Assembly: GCA_963718145.1 (NCBI GenBank)
Contig: CAVQYJ010000017.1
Coordinates: forward strand, 62,001 to 126,000
DNA: 64,000 bases
Reading direction: 5' to 3'
Source: UBA7672 sp963718145
Lineage (GTDB): Bacteria > Pseudomonadota > Alphaproteobacteria > Caulobacterales > Hyphomonadaceae
The position numbers were made by a program, and so were the translations under genes. Within the stretch, counting starts at the first letter, position 1, and each line of letters begins with the position of its first letter. Below are positions 8,688 to 17,965 of this stretch, piece after piece. The notes under the pieces are model-generated. The model was not told where the DNA came from. It saw nothing but the letters and a program-made list of their open reading frames with translations, and ran no database searches.

Positions 8688-11600
8688 TCCTCGCCCTCCT
8701 CGACCGTCCATTCGGAGCGCCGCGCCAGCCGGTCGAAATCCGAGAAAATCTTGACCGAGAAGACGCGCGGGCGAGAGAGGAAGGGCTGGTCAGGCCGCGC
8801 ATAGAGTTCGACGAGCTTCCGCAGGCCTTCAAGAGCGCGCTCCCCGACAACGTCGACCGGCTCGTCGAGCTTGAGTGCGAGGCCGTTCTTGTCCTTCAGC
8901 ACGGCGGCGCTGGTCGAGATCTGGAAATAGATGAGTTCGGACGCCTTGCCCGGCCCGATGTCGCCGAACTTCATACGCGCGGCGATCGCCGCCTCCAGCG
9001 GCAGTTGCGGCTCGATGCCGGACTGCACCTGTTTGGCGGACTTCGGGACGCCGGTCTTGAAGTCGACGATGGCGAGGCTGCCGTCCTTCATGAGTTCGAT
9101 GCGGTCGGCCTTGGCTTTCAGCTCGATCGGGCCTGCCTTGGTGTCGAGGCGGATGGTGGCGGGCCGTTCGAGCTGGTGGCGCACGACCAGCGGCGCGCGC
9201 CTGTCGGACCAGGCGAGATAGGCCTGTGCGGCGCGCAGCCAGAGCGGCTTCTCCAGTTCGATGATCTCGCGCGAGGCCCCCGCCGCCGCCAGCGCGTCGG
9301 TGATCAGCTTTTCCAGCGGCGTCTTCCGGCCGGCATCCTCGAACATCTCGATCGCTGCGTGCACCGCCGTGCCGCGCATCGCCGCGTCGATCTCCTCGCC
9401 GACACGCGCGCTTGCGCTCGAGGTGCAGGCTCTCCTTTGCGAAGTCGGCGTAAGGATCGCGGATCAGGGTGACCGTGCGGCTGGGCGAGAAGCGCTTGAG
9501 GTTGCGGCGGTTGGCGGGCGGCGTCGGCCGCGGCGGTTTTGCCGATGTCACGGCGGCGACGCTGCGCACCGCCCGCGCCCACGCCAGCGGATCGGCGCCC
9601 GCCTTCGGCTTCAGCGCCTCCTCGGCAAGATCGCGGTTGCCGAGGCCCCCGGCCGCCAGCGTGCGCAGGCGCCAGAGCCAGCGCGAGGCGACGGCGGGCT
9701 TGTCCGCAACGCGCCGCGCGCGCAGCAGGATCACCTCGGGCGCATTGGCCATCTGCGCGAAGTCGTGGGCGGAAAGGCCGAGCCGCTCGTCCGGATCCGG
9801 CAGGCCCAGCTCGCGCCGCAGCTTGCGGTTGAGGAAGGCGTCGGCCGCCGCATGGCGCGGCCACGAGCCTTCATTCAGGCTGGCGAGGATCATGCGGTCG
9901 CGGCGCTGCAGGCGCGCTTCCAGCGGCCCCCAGATGACAATGCGTGGATGTTCCGGCGTCTCTGGCGGCGCCGTCATCTGCTGGGCGATGGCCTCGGCGA
10001 AATCCGGAAAGGCGTCGCGCTCGATCGGGCCCATGGCGGTGGAAAGCTGGCCCAGCTGTTCGAGGAAAGCGGACGCCATCGCGCCCTGCCGGCCCGACCA
10101 AACCTGCTCGCCCTTGAGGCCCGGCGCCGCGTGGATCGCCTCGGCCAGGCGCGCCGCGCCCTCGGCGGCGGCTGCGCCGTTCAGCGTCTCGCTGGTGAAG
10201 ACGCCAAGGAAGGGCGCATGCATCGCATCAAGCTCGCGGATCAGGTGCGCCGCCGCGGGCTCGGGCTTCTTCAGCTTGTCCAGCCTCCCTGCAAGGCTTT
10301 CGAGATCGCGGTCCAGCCGCGGTCCACGCAGCGCGGCGAGTTCGAGCCGGCTCACCACGGCGTGGAGATCCGCTTCCGTCCGTCCGAGATTGGCGCACGG
10401 ATGTTTCAGCACCGAGAGCAGAGCCACAGGCGCCGCAGGATCAAGCGCCCAGCGGATCAGCAGCAGCACGAAGCTGGCGGCGCGCGTGCGCTGCAGCCGT
10501 ACGCCCTCGGAGGGCGGCACATCGAGCCCCCAGCGCTCCAGGATCGCGGAGACACGGCGGCCGAGGGATGCTTCCGGCGTCACCAGCGCGGCGGTGCGGC
10601 CCGGCGTCTCCAGCGTCTCGCGCAGCAGCAGTGCGGCGGCCAGCGCCTCCTCGCTCTCGTCTTCGGCTTCGACCAGGCAAAGCCCGTCGAGTCCCGCCAT
10701 CACCAGGTCTTCCGCCGAGCCGGGGCTGGCGAGCGCCTTCAGCCGGTCGTTCCAGCCGCGCGTCTCAGCGGCGGGGGCGAGTGCTTCATTGACCAGCCGC
10801 CGCCGCGCCCGCTCGCGGGGCTCTTCCTCCGAGCGCGGGAAGGGGCGCACATGGCTCACGTCGAGGCCCAGCCATTTCAGCGTCTGCAACAGCGTGTGCT
10901 GCGGATGGCTCGGCGCATCGTTGACCGCGATGCGGCCCTTGGCGTCGAGATCAGCGTCGAGGCCGGGCAGCACCACCACGCCATGGGGCAGCGCCAGGAC
11001 CGCCTGCATCAGGATGCGCGTTGCGGCGCCCGAGCCGGTTGAGCCGGCGATGATCACCGGCCGCTCCGGCGGCGCCGTGGCCCAGCGCGCGGCGAGCTGT
11101 TCGGCGGCGGCAAGGCGGCGGGTCTGTGTGTCGGAAGCGCGCTGTTCGATCAGGTGTTTCGGCCAGGCGTCGGTGATGATGCCGAGGAAGGTCGCGGCCT
11201 TGCGCCAGTGTTCAGCGACATCGGATTCGGGAATCAGCGCGTCCAGCTTGCTCCAGTCGACGCCGCCGACAATGCCGGACTGGTCGATCAGCGCGCCGAG
11301 TTCATCGGCGGCCGCGAGCAGGGATCGCGGCGGCAGCCGGTCCTCGCCCTGCGCCACGCGCCAGGCCTGAACGAGACGCGCCAGTGCGCCGCGGCGCTTC
11401 GCGGGTTCGAGCGGCGGCGGCAGGTCGAGCACATCTGGACCGAAGGCGGCGGCGCCGTCTTCTTCCTCGATGTCGCCCAGCGCGCGGATCTCGGGCGCCA
11501 GCAGCGACACGCCCAGTCTGTTGAACAGCGCCAGCGCGAGTTCGCGCTGTGAGCGGCGGTTGGGCATGAAGATCAGCGCGTCGGCGAGGGTCTCGGGTTT

Positions 11601-11720
11601 CTCGCGCGCGCCTGTCGCCTCGATCAGGCCGGCGGCGAGCTCGTCGAGGAAGGCAGCCGAAGGCGGCAGCGTGAAGATGCGCGGGCCTGTTGCTGCGAAC
11701 AGGAGATTGTCCTGTCCCAT
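8684..11720 (-). CDS. addB: Double-strand break repair protein AddB (frame break near 9410)
   Basis: The second subunit of AddAB, an inactivated helicase with a C-terminal RecB-type nuclease domain. The N-terminal part begins MGQDNLLFAATGPRIFTLPP and holds ALIFMPNRRSQRELALALF, VIIAGSTGSGAATR and ILASLNEGSWPRHAAADAFL. The nuclease part has RGTAVHAAIEMF and AIVDFKTG. The frame is lost between about 9401 and 9415, between RDPYADFAKESLHLERK and VGEEIDAAMRGT. Removing one base in a CGCGCG run joins both parts into 1011 residues, the usual AddB length. It overlaps addA by four bases and follows murU in the same direction after about 160 bases. Confidence 0.9.
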
Positions 11721-11880
11721 CCGGCCTATCTCCGCTCGTCCCGGTGAAAGCCGGGATCCAGGGCAGCCGGTGACCTTTGCACCCGTATGGGGCTGCAGCT
11801 TGAAATGCTCTGCAAGCCTTGGCGCCTGGCGTGGGTTCCGGCCTTCGCCAGGACGAGCGGGGTTGGGGCGAGCCGGGACA

Positions 11881-12606
11881 TCACGCGCCCGGCCCCATCG
11901 TTCTCAGCCGGGCTTCGGCTTCGTCACGTCCCTGCGGGTCGCCGACATGCATCCAGAAGGGGGCCATCACCGCGCCATAGAGTCGCCCAGCCTTGCCCAT
12001 CGCGTTCCAGTAGACGTTGGCCGAAAAAGGCTTTGCCTCGTAGCCGCGCAATGCGCGCGCCCGCGTGATGTGGGTGCCAGCGAAAACGTAAGGCGCGGTC
12101 GGCTTGTCGCCGCGGCGGATCAGGCGTCCGTCCGGCCCGAGATAGAAATCGCCAGGTCCGCGGAAACCGAGCGTTGCGCCCATGTCGGCCAGCAGCAGCA
12201 GCGCGTCCATGCTGTGGGCGTCGTAGGCCTCCGCCATCTTCGCGAAGGTCTCGTCGCCGGCTGTCGCCCAGGTGACGTCGGTGTTGATGGCGAAGAAGGG
12301 TGCGTCCCCCAGGATCGGCAGCGCCTTGATCACGCCGCCGCCGGTCTCGAGCAGCACGTCGCGCTCGTCCGAGATGATGATCTCGATGTCCTTGCGGGGC
12401 TTCAGGTGCGCAATCATCATGTCGGCGAAATGGTGCACATTGACCACGGCGCGGGTGACGCCCTGGATCACCAGCTTGTCGAGCACGCGGTCGACCAGCG
12501 TGCGGCCGCCGACCTCGATCAGCGGCTTGGGCCGCGTGTCGGTCAGCGGCTTCATGCGCGTGCCGAGGCCGGCGGCGAGGAGCATTGCGGTGGTGATCTT
12601 CGTCAT
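11881..12606 (-). CDS. murU: Nucleotidyltransferase, MurNAc-1-phosphate uridylyltransferase-like
   Basis: A 241-residue sugar-phosphate nucleotidyltransferase. The signature AMLLAAGLGTRMKPLTDTRP is at residues 7-26, followed by PKPLIEVGGRTLVDRVL, INTDVTW (metal-binding Asp) and PYVFAGTHI. The family includes MurU, which makes UDP-MurNAc from MurNAc-1-phosphate in the recycling bypass that avoids de novo synthesis and confers intrinsic fosfomycin tolerance. The start ATG overlaps the stop of the upstream amgK-like kinase gene (ATGA). The MurU assignment rests mainly on this pairing; another NTP-sugar product cannot be excluded from sequence alone. Confidence 0.8.
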   Translation of the reverse strand: MTKITTAMLLAAGLGTRMKPLTDTRPKPLIEVGGRTLVDRVLDKLVIQGVTRAVVNVHHFADMMIAHLKPRKDIEIIISDERDVLLETGGGVIKALPILGDAPFFAINTDVTWATAGDETFAKMAEAYDAHSMDALLLLADMGATLGFRGPGDFYLGPDGRLIRRGDKPTAPYVFAGTHITRARALRGYEAKPFSANVYWNAMGKAGRLYGAVMAPFWMHVGDPQGRDEAEARLRTMGPGA

Positions 12607-13697
12607 GCGGCGGCCAGCAGGTGCGGGGCGACGGCGGTGACGAAATCCTTCATTTCCGAGAGCGCCGGATGGCCCAGCGTCTCGTTGAGCAGGCCGCGCA
12701 GGCGGGGCTGGAAGGTGTCGTAGCGGGGCTTGTTGTCGCGCGTCACCAGCCGGGCGAAAATCCCCATGATCCGCATCATGTTCATCGCCCCGAGGACGGC
12801 GAGACGCTCGTCGAACGCCGCACGGCTGCCGCCCGTGCCGTCCAGATAGGAGCCGATCGTCGCCTCGCGTGCGGCGAAGCTCACATCGCGGCGGGCGTCC
12901 TGGAGCAGCATCGACATGTCCCACTCGCCCCAGCCGAGCAGCGCATCCTGGAAGTCGAGCAGGCCGACGCGCCGCAGCCCCTCGCGCTGCGGCAGCCAGA
13001 TGAAGTTCTCCGCATGCGTGTCGCGCAGGATGAGGCAGCGGGGATAATCCTCGGCTTTCGCAATGAGGTTCTCGCGCACCCGTTCCCAGCGCAGGCGGGT
13101 CTGTTCGTTGATGCGCATTTCGAGATCGCGCTTGGGCATCCATTCGACGAACAGGTCGATGTTGGCTGAGAGCGCGAGGTGGTCGTAGGAGAGGATTGGC
13201 CATTCCCCGCCGCGATAGGGCAGCGTGAAGGGGGCAGGGGCGCGGTGCACGGCGGCCAGCACGCTGCCGGCGGCGGTATAGAGTTCGATCTCGTCGCCCC
13301 CAGCCTCGATCACCCGCGCAAACAGGTCGTCGCCCAGATCCTCAAGCAGGGCCAGGCCCTGCGAAGCCTCCTGGTCGTGGATCGCAGGCGCCGAGAGGCC
13401 GAGATTCTGGAGATGCCCCGCCATGGCGGCGAAGGCTTCGACCCGCGAGGCGGCGAGGCGCGAGATGGCGTTCCAGCCCATCTTGATCCGCGTCTCGTCG
13501 TCGGCGCCGGGCGGGCATGGCGCCGATTCCAGCGGCGGGGCGTCCATCAGCATCGCGGTTTCGGTCTTGCGGCGCAGACGCTCATAGCGGCGCGTCGAGG
13601 CGTCGGCGGTCAGCGGCGTGCGTGAGGCCTCGCCCCAGCCCGCACGGGTGAGGAATTCCACGATCTCGCTGTCTCTGAGGTTACCGCCAGTCGCCAT
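12603..13697 (-). CDS. amgK: Aminoglycoside-phosphotransferase-family sugar kinase (AmgK-like)
   Basis: A 364-residue APH-fold kinase. Known AmgK proteins phosphorylate the anomeric OH of MurNAc and GlcNAc, feeding MurU. Visible features: an N-terminal lobe with ADASTRRYERLR, the linker LALLEDLGDDLFA, the catalytic loop LILRDTHAENFIWL (an Asp-containing variant of the usual HGDLHPGN), and the metal-binding VGLLDFQDAL. It overlaps murU by four bases and tsaE by 17 bases, so the three are translationally coupled. Placement between tsaE and the nucleotidyltransferase is a recurrent alphaproteobacterial order. Confident as a kinase of this family, less so for the exact sugar. Confidence 0.8.
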   Translation of the reverse strand: MATGGNLRDSEIVEFLTRAGWGEASRTPLTADASTRRYERLRRKTETAMLMDAPPLESAPCPPGADDETRIKMGWNAISRLAASRVEAFAAMAGHLQNLGLSAPAIHDQEASQGLALLEDLGDDLFARVIEAGGDEIELYTAAGSVLAAVHRAPAPFTLPYRGGEWPILSYDHLALSANIDLFVEWMPKRDLEMRINEQTRLRWERVRENLIAKAEDYPRCLILRDTHAENFIWLPQREGLRRVGLLDFQDALLGWGEWDMSMLLQDARRDVSFAAREATIGSYLDGTGGSRAAFDERLAVLGAMNMMRIMGIFARLVTRDNKPRYDTFQPRLRGLLNETLGHPALSEMKDFVTAVAPHLLAAA

Positions 13698-14139
13698 CGA
13701 GACGCGTGCTCCAGTCCGCGAAATCCACCAGCCGGGCGATTCGGCCCTGGCCCGAAAAGTCTAGCCGAACTTCGAGCCGCGCGCGGGGGAGATCGCGGCC
13801 CAGCCTTTCTGGCCATTCGATGAGGCAAAGCCCATCCACAGCTTCCTCGAGGCCAAGTTCCCGGGCCTCGCGCGGATCGTTCAGGCGGTAAAGGTCGAAA
13901 TGCCAGATCGCCAGGCCGGCGCCGTCATAGGTCTGCACCAGGGTGAAGGTGGGGCTGGGCACGTCCTGGAGGCCAACCCGGCTCTGGATCAGGCCGCGGG
14001 CGAGGCTGGTCTTTCCCGCGCCCAGGTCGCCGATCAGGGCCACGACATCGCCGGGCCGTGCGACGGCGCCGATCCGGGCGCCGAGGGCCGCCGTAGCGGG
14101 CTCGCCGGCCAGCTCGAGTGTCAGGGTCCGAGGCGTCAT
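13681..14139 (-). CDS. tsaE: tRNA threonylcarbamoyladenosine biosynthesis ATPase TsaE
   Basis: A 152-residue YjeE/TsaE P-loop ATPase that works with TsaB, TsaD and TsaC to make t6A37 in ANN-decoding tRNAs. The Walker A is GDLGAGKT (residues 37-44), followed by VPSPTFTLVQTY, the Walker B-like IWHFDLYRL and CLIEWPERL. ATG 14139 is chosen because it gives MTPRTLTLEL. The gene heads a tight minus-strand run with amgK and murU. In many relatives a PAS histidine kinase of the DivL type sits directly upstream; here that gene is about 9.5 kb away. tsaB, tsaC and tsaD are not in the window. Confidence 0.92.
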   Translation of the reverse strand: MTPRTLTLELAGEPATAALGARIGAVARPGDVVALIGDLGAGKTSLARGLIQSRVGLQDVPSPTFTLVQTYDGAGLAIWHFDLYRLNDPREARELGLEEAVDGLCLIEWPERLGRDLPRARLEVRLDFSGQGRIARLVDFADWSTRLDGDWR

Positions 14140-14362
14140 CCGGCGGTCTTGCAGGGGTCCTCGGGCCAAGGCAATGGCCCCGAGGTTAAGGGACTTTCAC
14201 CCGGCGCTTTCAAGCCCGTCCCGGCCCCGTTGCGGTAGTGGATCAGGTTGAAATCCCGCCGCCAGAAGCGCCGGACGAGCCAGCCTGCGCTCCGGCGCGA
14301 TGCTCTCTGAAAGCAGCCGGCGGCTCCTGTGTATTTGCCCGACCGCAGTTCGCCGATGGCGG

Positions 14363-14974
14363 TCATCCAGCATGATCACTGGAAGGAGAACCACCACCTT
14401 CTCCTGATTGCTCCACGCAGATCGCCGTTGCGTCCTGTTCGCTCAACTTCTCGTCCAGCAGAGCGCAGTGATGGGGCAAAGCCCCGTTGCGCTGGTCGCG
14501 GCGGAAGTGGCGGCAAGTGCGGCAGGCGCCGAAGGCGCGTCCACCCCGTTCAGCGACAGCGGCACGCAAGCCTGCCTCCAGATCGTCAGCGAGCCGAGCA
14601 TCAGCGCCGGTTGCATCGATCGTTTTCGCCAATGCCCTGACCGGATCTGCGTCCAGAAACTTCAAGCCCGACTTCGTGAGCGCGAGCAAGACAGAGCGGC
14701 CGTCGCGCGCATTCGCCTGACGCTCGATCAACCCTTTCGCCTCCAGCGACAACAAGGTCTGCGACACCGTTCCCCGCGTTGAGCCGAGATAGTCCGCAAG
14801 CGCCGCCGGCGTGCGCGAAAAGCGATTGGCCCGTGAGAGATACCGTAATGCTTCGGCCTGGGCTGGGTTGATCCCAGTCTCATGGTCGCCAGCGCGCAAC
14901 AGCCGCCCAAGCCGTTCGATGAGATGGGCCGCCCGAAGAGCAGAGGCTGATGGTAGCGAGTCGATCTTTTTCAT
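14363..14974 (-). CDS. MarR-family regulator with Cys-rich C-terminal extension
   Basis: A 203-residue regulator. Residues 15-115 are a MarR winged helix (recognition helix in YLGSTRGTVSQTLLSLEAKG, wing in RQANARDGRSVLLALT). The C-terminal 50 residues carry Cys151-x2-Cys154-His156, His168/169-Cys170 and Cys186, a spacing suited to binding a metal or Fe-S cluster. It is divergent from a protoglobin gene with 71 bases between starts, so it very likely controls that promoter. A redox, NO or metal signal sensed by the Cys motif is inference. A few His near residues 156-169 could complete a ligand set. Confidence 0.85.
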   Translation of the reverse strand: MKKIDSLPSASALRAAHLIERLGRLLRAGDHETGINPAQAEALRYLSRANRFSRTPAALADYLGSTRGTVSQTLLSLEAKGLIERQANARDGRSVLLALTKSGLKFLDADPVRALAKTIDATGADARLADDLEAGLRAAVAERGGRAFGACRTCRHFRRDQRNGALPHHCALLDEKLSEQDATAICVEQSGEGGGSPSSDHAG

Positions 14975-14993
14975 TGATCATGCCGGGGCAAAC

Positions 14994-15015
14994 TGATATC
15001 GAGTCGATGCTATCA
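14994..15015. promoter_or_regulatory. Candidate operator between the MarR gene and protoglobin gene
   Basis: An imperfect inverted repeat with outer arms TGATA and TATCA around a 12-base centre lies in the 71-base divergent spacer, about 30 bases before the globin start. Its size and position suit a MarR dimer. Binding is inferred from position only. Confidence 0.35.
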
Positions 15016-15045
15016 AGCTTCCACGCTCCAAACAAGGAGAGCCCC

Positions 15046-15630
15046 GTGTCCGCTATTCCCGGCTATCGCCTCAATGATCCAGCGTTGCCGCCATCGCCCG
15101 TCACGACCCGGCAGTTTGACGAGCTCAAAGCCTCGCTCCTGTTCGGCCCGGACGATGTCGCTGCGCTGAAGCGCGCGCACGATGGGTTGAAACCCCAGGT
15201 CGAGGCAATCCTGGACGTGTGGTACGGTTTCGTCGGCGGCAATCCGCATTTGCTGCGCTATTTCTCAACGTCATCTGGAGAGCCCGTGGGCCCCTATCTT
15301 GACGCGGTGCGCAAGCGCTTCGGCCAATGGATACTGGACACCTGCCGCGCCGAGTACGATACCGCTTGGCTTGCCTATCAGGACGAGATCGGCAAGCGCC
15401 ATCACCGCATGGGCAAGAACAAGACCGATGGCGTCACGGCGGCAGCGCACATTCCGATGAGCCAGCTCTTGGCGCTCGCCATCCCGATCTCGGTGACAAT
15501 GAAGCCGTTCCTCGGCAAAATGGGCGCCGCGCCGGAAGAGGTCGAAGCGATGCATGCGGCTTGGATGAAATCGGTTCTGCTGCAGGCGATTTTATGGGCG
15601 CGGCCTTACGCGAAAGACGGCGATTTCTGA
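15046..15630 (+). CDS. Protoglobin domain protein
   Basis: A 194-residue single-domain haem globin of the protoglobin family (the fold of globin-coupled sensors without the signalling part). Recognisable marks are the B-helix VWYGFVG (Trp59-Tyr60) in the distal pocket and WLAYQDEIGKRHHRMGKNK in the F-helix, with His119 the probable proximal ligand. GTG 15046 is chosen because AAGGAGA lies five bases upstream; the frame continues upstream without a similar ribosome site. Protoglobins bind O2, CO and NO. It is co-transcribed with the redoxin gene (TGATG overlap) and divergent from the MarR gene, suggesting a regulated gas or redox response. Confidence 0.85.
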   Translation: MSAIPGYRLNDPALPPSPVTTRQFDELKASLLFGPDDVAALKRAHDGLKPQVEAILDVWYGFVGGNPHLLRYFSTSSGEPVGPYLDAVRKRFGQWILDTCRAEYDTAWLAYQDEIGKRHHRMGKNKTDGVTAAAHIPMSQLLALAIPISVTMKPFLGKMGAAPEEVEAMHAAWMKSVLLQAILWARPYAKDGDF

Positions 15631-16181
15631 TGGCGGAGCTTCGTCCGGCGCCGGACTGGCGCATTGCGCAGTGGCTGAATGCGCAGGCGCCTTTGTCTGT
15701 TGAAGCCCTGCGCGGGAGGGTGATTTTGGCGGTCGCCTTCCAGATGCTGTGCCCGGGCTGCGTCAGCCAGGGCTTGCCGCAGGCGATGCGGGCGCGTGCG
15801 GCCTTTGCGCCTCAGGATCTCGCCGTCATCGGCCTGCACACGGTTTTTGAGCATCACGAGGCGCAAGGAACCCCGCAAGCGCTCGCGGCTTTCCTGCACG
15901 AATACAGGATCGATTTTCCCGTCGGGATCGACGCGCAGGCCGAGGGCCTCCCGCAAACCATGCGCGCCTACCAGATGCAGGGCACGCCGACGACGATCCT
16001 GATCGATCGCGCGGGAGGCCTTCGTCTGCAGAAATTCGGCCATCTCGATGATCTGCGCCTCGGCGCTTCGATCCAGGCCCTGATCGGGGAGCGCGATCTT
16101 GCACCGCGGGCGGTGGACGTCGCGGCGGCGGAAGGCTGCGACATGGCGGGCTGTCCGGCTCCGGAAGCTGCGCGAGAGTGA
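15630..16181 (+). CDS. Thioredoxin-fold redoxin with MLCPGC motif
   Basis: A 183-residue AhpC/TSA-TlpA type thioredoxin-fold protein without signal peptide. Residues 1-30 lead into the first strand VILAVAFQMLCPGCVSQGLP, so a CxxC pair (Cys41, Cys44) sits at the usual redox position. The cis-Pro loop is MQGTPTTILIDRAG. The C-terminus holds a further CDMAGC. The start codon overlaps the protoglobin stop, so the two are translationally coupled and probably act together, for example reduction of the globin or detoxification of a peroxide or S-nitrosothiol. That joint role is inference. Similar fusions or pairs with globins are not something I can confirm from memory. Confidence 0.8.
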   Translation: MAELRPAPDWRIAQWLNAQAPLSVEALRGRVILAVAFQMLCPGCVSQGLPQAMRARAAFAPQDLAVIGLHTVFEHHEAQGTPQALAAFLHEYRIDFPVGIDAQAEGLPQTMRAYQMQGTPTTILIDRAGGLRLQKFGHLDDLRLGASIQALIGERDLAPRAVDVAAAEGCDMAGCPAPEAARE

Positions 16182-16441
16182 AATTCGCCATCGCCGGCAT
16201 TCGCTCGAACGCCTCCTGAAGCACGCGAGGCATGCCGGGATCGACGGGCGCTGTCGCGAGCTCCTCGCGGCCAACGCCGCCTGGTCCCGTACACGCTCGA
16301 AGCCTGGCCTGCTGCCCGAAGGGGATGGCAAACAAGGGCCATCCTCTGCGCTAGCGATGCTCGGCGCCGAATGCCCGGGTCGACCCAATCCGGTTGTTGC
16401 CAGCGACGGCGGTCCGACGGCTCGAACTCGCCCATGAACCG

Positions 16442-16879
16442 TCATTCCGCCCTCACGCCGGGCGATACCGCAGGCCTCAATGAAAGGATCAACAAAACCG
16501 GAGGAAGCACAATTTCGATCCACATCAGCACGATGAATAGGAGGTGGGGCGCACCAACCACGAAAAATGAGATCGCTCGTCCAACTCCTCCCAGCAGGAA
16601 AATGCAAAGCATGAGACGGAGCAGGACAATGCGCTGCGTCAACGCTCGAGCGACCCAAAGCGCTATCGCGCCGTAGGCCATCCAGAGAACGGCGTAAAAT
16701 CGCATCTCGCTGTCGATGTCCGCGCCAGTCATCGCGATCAGAGGAGACACGTCCGGCGAGACGACGCGAACAGCTGCGACAAAGATCTGCCCCGTCGCTT
16801 GCGGTCCCATCACGAAGATCATTCCGCCAATTGCAAGTGCCGCGAGCCCGAGGAGGGAGAAGGCGATCTTGAGGATCAT
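16442..16879 (-). CDS. DUF4345-type small membrane protein
   Basis: A 145-residue inner-membrane protein with four hydrophobic segments (about residues 5-28, 60-80, 86-108 and 113-133). The pattern DIDSEMRFYAVLWMAYGAIAL followed by RISFF-like residues fits DUF4345. Function unknown. Its ATG overlaps the stop of the AAC(3)-like gene (ATGA), so it is the second gene of that operon. A 260-base spacer separates it from the convergent redoxin gene; I see only non-coding sequence there. Confidence 0.75.
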   Translation of the reverse strand: MILKIAFSLLGLAALAIGGMIFVMGPQATGQIFVAAVRVVSPDVSPLIAMTGADIDSEMRFYAVLWMAYGAIALWVARALTQRIVLLRLMLCIFLLGGVGRAISFFVVGAPHLLFIVLMWIEIVLPPVLLILSLRPAVSPGVRAE

Positions 16880-17664
16880 GATCGTGAACCTCCACCTTGA
16901 TACTTAGGGACGAGTTCACGGTTCATCCACCGGACTGCGAACGATACGAAGTCCCGAGCGTCGAATAACTCGGCGCTACAGCCGCCAACCGGTCCCGTTT
17001 TCACAGCACCTGCCGCCTTGTAGTCTAGGAAGATCTGCTCGAAATAGTCGCCGTGAGGCCATTCGGCGATCCCATCGGTATCGTCGAGACTTTCTATCCA
17101 CACTTCGCCAGTGTCTGCTCTAACATACCTTCGCCGCGCTCTGATCTTGTCAGGCACATCCGCCAGATACTCCGCGTAGTGTGTCAGCGTCACCGTGTCG
17201 GGGTTCGCGCCCAGCCGAAGTACCACGCCTCCAAGCTGGGTGAAGCGTTCGAGGGGCGAGCCTGGTCCATGGTAGTCATGCAGCGGCATCGGGTGAAGAA
17301 GACGGCGGGCGTGCTTGCCAATGGCCGCGAACCTCGCGGCCGGATGATCGGAAACCTGGACCCCGGGATAGGTCCGAAAAACCTCAGCAAGGATGCTCAT
17401 GTCCTCGATGTCGACGGGCGTTGTCTGCGCGTTGAAAGGTTCGTCTTCGTCTGCGCCGAGAACCATGAGCAGGGTTCCTTCGGCGCCGACGGCAGCCAAC
17501 TGGGCGTCAACGAGGCAGCTGGCGCCGCCTTCGACTGCCCCCACGCGACGCATGCTGGCATGTGTCATCACAGCATCGCCGGGTCGCATGCCCAGGGCGC
17601 CAAGCTGTCGAACTAGGGTATCGAAGTTGATCGCCGTGCTCACTCCCGGTCGATACTCCAACAT
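16876..17664 (-). CDS. AAC(3)-family N-acetyltransferase
   Basis: A 262-residue protein of the aminoglycoside 3-N-acetyltransferase fold family, which uses acetyl-CoA. Seen: an N-terminal LGMRPGDAVMTHASMRRVG (equivalent of the conserved HSS loop), EGTLLMVLG, DHPAARFAAIGKHARRLL, YHGPGSPLERFTQLGGVVLRLG and the catalytic-type His in TLTHYAEY. Chromosomal members are often of unknown substrate, so resistance should not be assumed. ATG 17664 and GTG 17643 are both possible starts; the ATG is used. Coupled to the DUF4345 membrane gene. Confidence 0.85.
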   Translation of the reverse strand: MLEYRPGVSTAINFDTLVRQLGALGMRPGDAVMTHASMRRVGAVEGGASCLVDAQLAAVGAEGTLLMVLGADEDEPFNAQTTPVDIEDMSILAEVFRTYPGVQVSDHPAARFAAIGKHARRLLHPMPLHDYHGPGSPLERFTQLGGVVLRLGANPDTVTLTHYAEYLADVPDKIRARRRYVRADTGEVWIESLDDTDGIAEWPHGDYFEQIFLDYKAAGAVKTGPVGGCSAELFDARDFVSFAVRWMNRELVPKYQGGGSRS

Positions 17665-17965
17665 CGATGGTCGAGGAAAGTCCTTCGAATAGGCTGGACG
17701 CTCCCGCAGAATTCAATGAAGCGGCCCGCCTGCAATCCTCCCCTTCTGAACCCGGGCGGACCAGGTGCCGACGAGTGGCTGAATAGGCCCCGCAATGCTC
17801 TGTCGCGGCGCGTTGCGGGAGCGTCCGGTTTCGATCGCGTTCCAGACCTAGAGCGTGGCCAGCTCGGACCGCTCGAACGGGACGACATCCCGACTCTGCA
17901 CTGAACCGCTACCCCTGTTTCCGGGTCGCCGCCATGCTATGACCCGAGCCTGAAGAGAGGTTTCC
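17665..17965. other. Intergenic region, no gene seen
   Basis: About 300 bases between two divergent starts. Short frames exist on both strands, but none has a recognisable domain or a convincing ribosome site. It presumably holds promoters for the AAC(3) operon and the reductase gene. Confidence 0.5.
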
